Assembly (NCBI GenBank): GCA_022559845.1
Contig: CM040117.1
Location: 150,044,732 to 150,108,731 of the forward strand
DNA: 64,000 bases
DNA from: Amorphophallus konjac
Taxonomy: Eukaryota; Streptophyta; Magnoliopsida; Alismatales; Araceae
Direction: 5' to 3'
The translations under genes were made by a program, and so were the position numbers. Positions 55,900-64,000 of the stretch are shown here, in pieces (within the stretch, counting starts at the first letter, position 1; each line of letters opens with the position of its first letter). The notes beneath the pieces are model-generated. The model saw only the letters and a list, made by a program, of their open reading frames with translations. It had not been told where the DNA came from and did not search any database.

Positions 55900-57298
55900 A
55901 AGGCTGGCTGTCTTGGCTGCTGACCTTCTTCCTTCTCTTCCTCCTTTTCTTTCATACGACGCTTAGCAGGCACTCATCTCTCTTTTCTTTCTTTTCTCCC
56001 TTTTCTTTTTCACCCTCTGTTTCTTCCTGAAAGGCCCAGCTTCAGTTCTTGCGGCAGTACTATATTTCTTCAAGCATGGGGTCCCTTTTATAGGCATAGG
56101 TAGACCTTCCAGTAGGAGGTTTCAAGCTATATGTGATTGGCTCCACATATTCAATTATTTGTCTTCAAGAAGCTTTTGTCTTGGCAGCCTCTGATTGGCC
56201 AGAGAAGCAGCAAAATAATTTATAGCATTCTTGTTACCTTGGTTGACCAGAAAATATGTGAGTAGATGCTTCCCAAGTAAGATCTGCAGCATCTTTTTCT
56301 TCTGCTGGCTGGACTGTCAAGGACGTCCTTTTGTCCTGTGCGATCTCAATGACAGAGCATATGGTTGGGTGGAGGCAAAAATATGGGTACCAGGAAAGGT
56401 TACTATTCCCAGATATGGTAACTGACTTCTCCATTGACCAAATGGACTAATATAGCAAGCCAATGATGACAATGATGTTGACTCAGCAAGGAAACCTTTC
56501 CAGACCTAAAAAGATGTGTTTTTTGGCATTTGCGGTTCCTATTTTTGGTCTCTGGATTCTTTTCTGAAAAGCCTGTAGGTTTGCTAAAAAAAGCCCCAGG
56601 GAGCCTAGATGCATCGATGAACATATGAAGAGTTTCTTCATAAGGTCGGTGCAGCTTGCTTGGCATGACTTGTAAGGTCGGTGCAGCTGGTTTGGCATGA
56701 AGAACAGGGTCGGTGCACATGAAGGACTTCTTGAGTGAGGTCGGTGCACATGAGGTGCTTGGCCTTCTACACCTTCTGTAGGGTCGGAGCACATGAAGAA
56801 CAGGGTCGGTGCACATGAGATGCTTTCTTCAGTAAGGTCGGTGCATATGAAGATATTTCTTCAGTAAGGTCAGTGCACATGAAGACTAAGGTCGGTGCAC
56901 ATGTGGAACTTCCTCGGTTGAGGTCGGTGCACATGAAGACTAAGGTCGGTGCACATGTCACCTTTCTTCAGTTGAGGTCTGTGCACATGAAGACTAAGGT
57001 CGGTGCACATCTCTGTCTGAAGCATAAAGGTCGGTGCACATTCCATACTTTGAACATTCAAGGTCGGTGCATATGAAAACTAAGGTCGGTGCACATGTGA
57101 CCTTTCTTCAGTTGATGTCTGTGCACATGAAGACTAAGGTCGGTGCATATTCCATACTTTGAACATTCAAGGTCGGTGCACATGAACCGCTTGGCATGAT
57201 ATCTTCACACCTGGACACATCAAAAGATGGCATGAATTTCTAAGCCAATTGGCTAATGACTCATGGTATGACATCATCAAAATATCATGTACTTGACA
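55900..57298 (-). mobile_element. LTR-like fragment G (minus strand)
   Basis: Reading leftward from 57298 (TGTCAAGTACATG...), just after the polypurine tract AAAAATGGGGAGAA, this is the start of a Sirevirus-like LTR: TTTTGATGATG stem partner, a motif array (57185-56640), a TATA box (CCTATAAAAGGG, 56086-56092) and a purine-rich leader. It runs into the RNase H remnant near 55895, so its U5 end is missing. Confidence 0.65.
56640..57185. repeat. Motif array of fragment G (AAGGTCGGTGCACATG)
   Basis: About 19 copies of AAGGTCGGTGCACATG or close variants in 545 bases, spaced 22-35 bases. Read on the plus strand the motif is nearly that of element B (GGTCGGTGCA). The LTR it belongs to points left, so relative to its element this array is reversed compared with B, C and D. 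Confidence 0.88.
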
Positions 57299-57335
57299 TT
57301 CTCCCCATTTTTGATGATGGCAACAATGAGTCATG
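57255..57335 (-). other. Polypurine tract and stem-loop of fragment G
   Basis: On the minus strand TTGTTGCCATCATCAAAA, then ATGGGGAGAA, then the LTR start, then TTTTGATGATGTCATACCAT. The arms pair with a few mismatches, so the polypurine-loop arrangement seen in B, C and D exists here too, with partly different stem bases. Confidence 0.6.
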
Positions 57336-58039
57336 TGCTTACTGATTAGTAAAGTAATTTTAAATAGCAAAGCAAAAATTATGCAGCAGGATATGCTGTG
57401 TGATAATGCGAAAGTTCGTCATTTAAAATACGCGTATCAATCTTAAAAATTCTAACTCGCACTAGATGAAAGAAAGACGTGATATGGTGGCGAGAAGGGT
57501 CGAATCCACAAGGAATAAGAGATTTTTATAGTTAAAAATCTTGAAGTGCTTTGGAAAACACTTGTGATTTTATTTTGCTTAAGAAAATAGTGAAATGATG
57601 AACGAACCAAACACTTAATTAAAAACACCTATGACTATGAGCCTATGCTATAGAAAATAATTGCATAAAGTGGAGAAGAAGAGGTAGAAGGAGGAAGAGA
57701 AGGAAGATGAACATGATCTAGATCAAATGAACACTTCTTTTATTAACATAAAGAAATGAGTATATGAAATACAAGACAAGCTTACAATAAAGATGTGACG
57801 AGATTACAATGAAGTAAAATGAAACTAAAGCAATAACAATAAGAAGAGCCTGATGTGTGAATAAATAGAGCCAAGATGATGAGAAATAGTGCCGCCGTCT
57901 CCATGCCAAGCCTTTCATTGAATCATCCCGCCTTAGAGGTAGACACCGCCTTATGAGCACCAAAAGAAGAGAATCTCCACCTTGGGATGTTTGGATGAAA
58001 ATAGAGGAGGGAGAGATAGATAGAAAAGGAAGGGAGCTG

Positions 58040-58790
58040 AAAAATAGTAAAACAGAAATAATAGAAACGGAGCAAGATTAGAAGTGAAATAACTTTGAAA
58101 CCATAGAGATTTCGAAGAAGTAGTAGTAATAAAAGTTGAAGATCGGGAAGAGAAGAAAATATTTTTTGAAGAGTGCAGAGAGAGTAGAAGATCAGAAGAA
58201 GGTGAAAACTAGGGAAGAACAAAAGTGTGCTACCCAGATGAACAGTAAAATGATAAAAAACTAAACTTTGGAAAATTGAAAATAACTTAAAAATAAAGAA
58301 GAATTAGAGGAAGTGATAGAAGAAGAACATTTAGACCTAAGAAAGATGAAGAACTTTAATGAAGAGACTAAGATGAAAAGAAGATCATAAGAGCATGAAA
58401 ACTTAAGAAGAATAGGGTGTAGAACCTCGGATGAACAGTAAAAACACATGATAGCATCTTGACAAAGAGATTATAACTTGAAAACGGAAAGGAATTAGAG
58501 AAAGATGAAGAAGAATAAAATTTAGATCTTTCAAAAAAAAGAAGTTTGATGAAGAGACTCAGATGAAAACACAATCAGAAGGGGAAGAAATCTTGAGAAT
58601 AACAAAGTGCAGAGCCGTAGATGAGCAGTAAAATACAGAACAGAACCTTGCAAAGTTTGAAATAGCGTGAGAACGAAGAGGAATTAGAAAATGATAAAGA
58701 AAATAAAGTTGGAGAAAATTTAAAACTGAAGAACTTTCATGAAGAAAGTAAGAGGAGAAAATGAACAGAAGGTTGAGAAATCAGTGGCCT
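58040..58790. repeat. Imperfect ~190-base tandem repeats
   Basis: Three to four diverged units sharing GATGAACAGTAAAA (58234, 58429, 58620 with one change), GAGGAATTAGA, GATGAAGAACTTT and GAAGAGACT. Purine-rich on the plus strand. No coding. Confidence 0.65.
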
Positions 58791-59019
58791 AAGGTTAAGA
58801 TGTGAGAGGGAGAGAAAAATTGCCAAAAGAAGAACACCCTTTCTCCTCCTTGCCATGGGTCATTTATAGGGAAGGTTAGGTCAATGGAGGGTGGAGATTA
58901 TATCAAAAGGAGATGGATGGCTGGGATTCAGGTAGAAGATGATGTATGGGGGAAAGGAAAAGGAGGTGGGCACCCCCTTCCTTAGACTTTGGACACCCCT
59001 TTCCCAAGACTCATCATTT

Positions 59020-59172
59020 CTCCCATTTATTTCAAACTTTGAATTGTCTTTTCCTTCCAACCAAAATATGTGCTTCTTCTCCTCAATTCAAACTTTTGAA
59101 ATTTCTTTTCCCTCCAACCAAAATACAAACTTTGAATTTTAATTTCCCGCCAACCAAAATATGTGCTTCTAT
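59020..59172. repeat. Short direct repeats, CCAACCAAAATATGTGCTTC
   Basis: Three copies of a 40-55 base unit ending in CCAACCAAAATA (59058, 59117, 59150), with the shared lead-in TTTCAAACTTTGAATT. They lie just upstream (minus strand) of the TATA box of the possible H LTR, so they could be part of its U3. Confidence 0.6.
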
Positions 59173-59536
59173 GTTTGACTTGGTCAAAGTGGTGATGCCA
59201 ATTTTTCCTCCGGAGTTTCTTGCAATTACCTTCTGTGTCCTGTACACACATAATTACAATTTAGTCCATAAAAATTATCATAATGTGCTCATAAATCTCA
59301 AATGCTCATGGTTATGCAATGGAGAATTAATGCTCATGGCTCTCAACTTCAATTTATTAAATAATACCAAATTAATCAATTTATGTGAAAGCTCCAATTT
59401 AAACGGAGAGTTGAGGTTAACTATGAAATATGCATAATTGTCTAATTATATGCACATAAAATAGTGTACATGCGATGAATTATCATAGAAAATGGATATT
59501 TAATTATCACTGTGAACAAGATATGCAACGAATGCA

Positions 59537-59575
59537 AACTCCCCCTTAATGCAAAATCTCACTCTCTCCCCCTTT
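59537..59575 (-). other. Double polypurine tract of element H
   Basis: On the minus strand: GTGAAAGGGGGAGAGAGTG and, a few bases on, CATTAAGGGGGAGTTTGC, preceded by TTTTTGATGGTGTG. Paired polypurine tracts before the 3' LTR are a known Sirevirus trait. Confidence 0.6.
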
Positions 59576-60862
59576 CACACCATCAAAAACGGAGGAGTGA
59601 AAATATCAGAGGAGAGGTTCAGAACTAAGACACACATTGGTGAACCTGGACCATCAAATTGAAGGATTTCCTAGCAGGTTAGCATGGTAGGACAAAAGGA
59701 GGAACTGAGGGATTAAAATCAAGAACACAAGCAAGCACGGTTGAAACCAAGGAATGAGCCAGGGTCTACTCACAGAGACTACTAAGGTTGATATACCTTG
59801 AGGGAACAAGAAACATAATGTTCCCGGTTCAGTCTATCTCAAGAGATCGAATGACATGATAGGAACAACAGCCATCAATAGTGAAGTCAACCAAGACATA
59901 ACGAAGAGACAACGAATGTAGGCACCTCTAGTAAGAAATTTTGATATTAACTGACAGTCAAGTTGAACTGGCACCGTTGGACGTGAAGAGTCACATTTGT
60001 TTCAGTGCAACTACCCCAGTCACTAAGTGCAGTTTACTATTATGCCGCATGGGAACCAGAGTTGGCCTGCCACATCATGCCTGACCCACCAGCACTTCTT
60101 TGGGGAGGGGGTGTAGTTTCTTAGTGGGAACAAGCTATTGCTCTTTTTTTTGTATATTTTGTGAATGGTTTGTTTTTTTTGTGTGTTGTTTTGAAGAACC
60201 AGAGCAGAGATAGTCAATAGAGTGCCTTTTACGTAAGCCAACTCATGTCTCAGGTGGAGTGCACCTAGTTACTCAGCATACCTTAACCATTGCTCTGTAA
60301 TTAGTGCCTTGAACCATTGTCTCTTGTGAAGTAATGGTGGACCACAATACAAAGCGTGTAATATGAAGGAAAAGTAGTCACTAGATGAGCACAAGCAGAC
60401 CGTGCATCAGGACATATCAACAATAGTAGACCAATGAGGTCCTCCCGTCAGGGTTCAAGATTTCAAAATGCAGAAGGTTGTTGAGTTTAGGCCCTCAATA
60501 CAAGAATTAGCCTCAATGCTAAGTGCAGGGATTTCTTCTGAGAATGACCAGTCAATGAATCGATCTTAGAGAAGAACCTCTCGTGAAATGACTTGCTCCC
60601 CCTGAATCCAAGCATGCAAAATAGAGAGAATGTAGAATGCAGGTTCCCTTGATACTTGGCGGATAACTTTCATCATACATAGTGAGCGTTTCCAGGCAGA
60701 CTGAACCTGCCCTTCCTCACATCACCATTGTATATATCAAAGGGAAACTCACTTATGATTAGCATGGCATCATGTAGACATATGAAATGCAGCTAGCTAA
60801 ATATGAACAATCGACCTAAAAAGACTATGTATGTGGGATGCACTTATTTCAAATGAGAGCAA
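59576..60862 (-). other. Non-coding region between H pol and polypurine tract
   Basis: About 1.3 kb without a frame. One further tract, TTCAGGGGGAGCAAG, lies near 60595-60612. Its position matches the non-coding region that follows pol in Sireviruses. Confidence 0.5.
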
Positions 60863-61570
60863 TCAAGTGGGAGGTCGACACAAACCTAGTTCTCTTCTTA
60901 AGGTGAAAAATATGTCAGTGCTCAGAGGTTTGGTAAAAATATGTGTGACTTGTCTTTCAGATTCAATAAACTGGAATTAAAAGTTTTTCTTGTTTACCTC
61001 ATCTCGAAGAAAGTGATGCCTTACTTCAATATATTTTGAGCGGGAATGCTGGATGGGATTCTTAGCCAAATTGATGGCGCTTGTGTTATCGCACAAGATG
61101 GGTGTACATCCAAGATCTACTTCGTAGTCTTGGACTTGATGCTTTATCCATAGTACCTGGGTCCCACAGCTACCTACCGCTACATACTCTACTTCAGCGG
61201 TAGACAGGGCCACTGAGTGCTGCTTCTTGGAAGCCCAAGAGACCAGGCAGCCACCCAAGTAATTGTAATTCTCATTAGTGCTTTTACGATCAAGTTTGCA
61301 CCCAGCATAAATAGCATCACTATATGAAATTAAATCAAAACAGCATGATGCGGGATACCATAGTCCTAAGTCATGTGTGCTAGCAATGTATCGTAAGATT
61401 CTCTTAACAGCAATCAAGTGAGATTCTTTTAGATTGGCTTCAAATCGTGCACACATGTACACACTGAAGTGTATATCTGGCCGTGACGTAGTGGGATAAA
61501 AAATAGATCCGATCATACCTCGGTATGTTTTAGGATCTATATATTTGCCATTCTCATTTGCATCTAGGTG
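60863..61570 (-). pseudogene. RT end and RNase H of a Sirevirus-like element (H)
   Basis: Minus-strand remnant of copia pol. It begins at the break near 61570 with NGKYIDPKTYRGMIGS, then SRPDIHFSVYMCARFEANLK, AVKRILRYIASTHDLGLWYP, the RNase H motif YSDAIYAGCKLDRKS (the usual second Asp is Ile), LVSWASKKQHSVALSTAEVE, CDNTSAINLAKNPIQHSRSK and RHHFLRDEV. After a TAA stop at 60977 the same frame continues IESERQVTHIFTKPLSTDIF and ends at 60863. This is the sequence class of complete Sireviruses, the kind of element that could supply enzymes to B, C and D, but this copy is only about 235 codons and cut off at its 5' side. Confidence 0.88.
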
Positions 61571-61572
61571 AA

Positions 61573-62751
61573 GAGGGGCGATCTCGCGCTACTCCTGAGC
61601 GGGGATGAGGATGAGCACGTACGCTTGAAGGATGAACTGCACGATGGGAAATAGGTCAGAGGTGCCCAGGGATGGATCCCCGGGGAATACTCTCCGATGC
61701 TTAAGTCAGCAGCTGTAGTAGAGCACTGGTGCAAAAGGGAGGAGTTAGGAGGAAGATGGGAGCACGAGATCCCTCTCCACCAAAAGGTGAAGTGGTGCCT
61801 ACTCAGGGTTTTTGGCTTACCTCTACACAGTATGGCTCTTCCAGCTTAAATAGTGGCTCGTTGAGTGAATGATCTCTATAAGTTGAGGAGTTTCAGGGGG
61901 GTTACGTCCTCCTTGTGGGCTCTTTATAGCATGCAGACTCTTGATCTCCCCTATCCCATTGAGCTCCCCGCTATTAAGGGACTCGTAACAGCCGTACAGA
62001 TAATCTTCCATCAGTTGGCCCGAGCAAGAGGCACTGGCCCAAGAGAGGTCTCCCGAGTGATGAGTGCACGGTCGGGACAGGGAATAATGGTCTCCGAAGG
62101 AGCTTTCCCGATCGAACTGATGCTCGGACTTCCCAACCCGAAGGCCGCCTAGGAAGTGCTTGTTCCGAGTGAGTTATTAGGCTTATATTAAGTGGGCCTT
62201 AGGGCTGTTACTTTAAGGAGTTGGGCCTCGTTGGGTCGGGTCGGACCTCATTTGGCCTCTCCGTACGGGCGGTTAGATTTTCCCTCTCCACTTGTCCCCC
62301 TCTTACTCCCGAGCCAAAATTAGGCTCGGACGAGTAACATTTGGGTTGGTCTTTTTATGGCTCTGGTTGGGTAAAGATCTCTTTCTAGTAGGGGCCACAT
62401 GATGCGGCTTGTCCTAAAAATATGCATGTCATGATGATAATTTTGAAAATTATTGCAAGAAGGCCCCTCTACGGAAGATCAGAATGCCGCGTCGCTTCCA
62501 GCTAAGGGTTATAAGCATTGTGCGTTGTTTGCGTCCCTTTATCTCCGGGGTTTAGGGTTTTGCCTTCTATTGCATTTATATTTTGAGGGGGGCTCATGTG
62601 CCGTGAGAGCAATTCGGAGGAGCGGAGAATCGCAGCAGCTTTCGCAGAGCTGGAAGAGATTACTGCGGCGGCGATCCATTAGCTTCCTTCTCCTCCGGAG
62701 TCCTTTGGTCTAGAGCTTTCCCCCTCTTCTTCCAGTTCCTCTGTCTATTCC
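61573..62751. other. Stretch without a recognised gene
   Basis: GC-richer than its surroundings. Short frames only. The last part (62450-62750) has the look of a 5' leader for the gene that follows. The junction at about 61570 cuts the H pol gene. Confidence 0.4.
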
Positions 62752-63700
62752 ATGGCGGACCAAAATCTTGAGGCCATCGGGCGGGAGGAAGAGTAGGCCC
62801 CAAGGGTCTTCTTGGTACTGTCGGAGTCTCTCAGTAGTGAGCTGGGGGAGGCTGATGTGAAGCGACTGGATAACCAATATGAGCTGCCTTGGCGATTCCA
62901 GTTCCTTACGCTTGAGCCTTACGAGTCCAGTCTGGCCACTCGTTCCGGCCTCTTTTGTTCTTTTCTTTTGGCCTGGAAGTGCGGCTTTCGCCAGCCCCTC
63001 CATTTCTTTGTTGTCGAGTTGCTTCGGTTCTACCGGTTGGCTCCAGTTCAGCTTGTCTCCAATTCTTATAATTTTATCTTCTCCTTCATTTTCCTTTGTG
63101 GCCAGAGTGGGGTGAATACCTCGCTGGACCTCTTCCATTATTTTTTTGAGCTGAAGGAGAACCTTCATGCGGGGAAGGGCTTCTTCTTCATCCAGGCGAA
63201 GCGGAAGAGGAGTTGCGTGTCCCTTTCCATGAAGGACTCTTCTCATAAGGGGTGGGAGACCCAATATTTCCGGGTTGGTGCGTCCACGGTCGGTGTAGTA
63301 TGGAATTTCCTGACGGTGCCCAACTTTCACATGAATATCCCCCCGAAGCAAACAGAGGTCTCCTCGGAGGTGGAGAGGGATGTTGGTATCCTTCAGCAGA
63401 ATCGCCAGGCGACTACTAACTCGGTGACCCCATCCAACATCGAGGAGTACCTTTCTCGAGCACTGTTGCCAACAGGTAAGGGTCTCAGGGGCTTGTTCTC
63501 CTTTCGTCAGGTAAGTGCCTTCCTTCTCAAAATTTGCTCTCCTCCGTTCAGACCTTAGGCGAGCGGTTGAGGATGAGGCACCGCCAGTCGAGCTGGAGGT
63601 CATCGACGTTGATGATACGCCGGCTCCGAGCGACCATCGAGCTTCGGAGGGCTCATCTTGTGCCCAGGATAAGGGCAAGCGGGTCATCTGGGATAACGCT
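62752..63700 (+). pseudogene. PF04195-like 'putative gypsy type transposon' gene, truncated
   Basis: Starts at ATG 62752 (MADQNLEAIG). An in-frame TAG at 62794 follows REEE, then the frame is open: PWRFQFLTLEPYESS, KCGFRQPLHFFVVELLRFYR, LAPVQLVSNSYNF, DLFHYFFELKENLHAGKGFF and the ending GWETQYFRV. This is the pattern of the PF04195 family, which sits in plant gypsy elements; its role is unknown. Exon 1 ends at 63475 (ACAG|GTAAGG). A 76-base intron ends at 63551 (TTCAG), and exon 2 restores the frame (RRAVEDEAPPVELEVIDVDD, then GKRVIWDN). The splice phases agree, which supports the model. An LTR inserted at 63701 cuts exon 2. With only one early stop it decayed recently. Confidence 0.75.
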
Positions 63701-64000
63701 TGTAGAACCCCGATGTATTATTAAATAAAATAAAAAGTGAATTATAAAGAAAATTTTTGAAAAATACAATAAGTCAAAACTCAACCAATTTATAAAAATA
63801 TAAAAAATATATAATCATATAGAGGATAGAAAACTCAGTCAAATTGTCTTCTACTACCAAACCAAAATAAAATCCTAGATGAGTCGAATTAGAAGCTTAA
63901 GGCCCAAATCAACACTTAATCTAACCGGATCTTAAGTCGCCAATTAGGGCCTAATTCTCGATCATTTAAGTCCAAACTGGACCCGAATGAACGGCCTCGA
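63701..64000 (+). mobile_element. Start of a Ty3/gypsy LTR, running off the window
   Basis: TGTAGAACCCCGATGTATTA, AT-rich after that, resembling the start of the element A LTR (TGTAGTGCCCC). It interrupts coding sequence; the expected target copy would be ACGCT (63696-63700). Its other end lies outside the window. Confidence 0.6.

Larger units (their letters stand above)
57400..59536 (-). mobile_element. Possible 3' LTR of element H (minus strand)
   Basis: Bounded on the right by a polypurine tract (59537) and containing a minus-strand TATA box (CCCTATAAATG, 58862-58868) with leader sequence beyond it. No coding. The left edge is not resolved. The body contains imperfect ~190-base repeats (separate entry). 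Assignment as an LTR is an inference from TATA and polypurine positions. Confidence 0.4.

Noticed and set aside
62710..63687. 325-residue open frame on the minus strand
   Set aside because: Antisense to the PF04195-like gene, which has recognisable motifs and a phase-consistent intron; the minus frame has no family signal.

Overview
This window is repeat-dense nuclear DNA of a plant, very probably a flowering plant. The evidence is chromovirus-type Ty3/gypsy elements, Sirevirus-like Ty1/copia elements with initiator-tRNA-Met primer sites, plant mobile domain (PMD) genes and a 'putative gypsy type transposon' (PF04195-like) gene. I see no intact cellular gene, no rRNA or tRNA gene and nothing bacterial. 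The species cannot be told from the sequence. Nearly every coding stretch is a decayed transposon gene, and many of its stop codons look like C-to-T (or G-to-A) changes, as expected of old methylated repeats.

Layout. 0.2-4.3 kb: two decayed PMD genes on the minus strand, set among clusters of short imperfect palindromes (also at 5.8-6.1 kb). 7.1-15.4 kb: chromovirus A (Tekay/Del-like) with gag-pol broken by stops and frameshifts and only 309 bp of its 5' LTR. 15.4-24.7 kb: Sirevirus-like element B, lacking the front of its 5' LTR. 24.7-29.5 kb: chromovirus E, pol deleted. 29.6-42.3 kb: a probable solo LTR split by the complete element C (31174-41670, duplicated target CGCAT). 43.0-43.6 kb: another palindrome array. 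43.7-54.0 kb: complete element D (target AGTTA) with a rearranged 3' LTR. 54-61.6 kb: minus-strand copia debris (G and H). 62.7-63.7 kb: a PF04195-like gene cut by a new LTR at 63701. A joins B, and B joins E, directly inside LTR sequence, so these three look like a nested stack whose left side was lost.

The most interesting content is the related trio B, C and D. All carry one gag-derived frame and nothing of pol. Each protein has long coiled coils and four to six CCHC zinc knuckles (some mutated) and ends at the same point (GPKTxWVPA, then stop). Behind it lie a conserved short hairpin, 2-2.7 kb of conserved non-coding DNA with many GGGGGAG tracts, and a polypurine tract shown in the loop of a long stem that bridges the internal region and the LTR. 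The LTRs hold, in order: a U3 array of a ~14-base motif in up to ~40 copies with unlike spacers (core AAGTCTRTACATTG in C and D, GTCRGTGCA-type in B), a G-box cluster, a TATA box, a purine-rich leader and a train of short hairpins. The motif differs between elements but is uniform within each array. This looks like a family of gag-only, presumably non-autonomous retrotransposons whose motif arrays evolve in concert, possibly with a trans-acting partner; that last step is inference.
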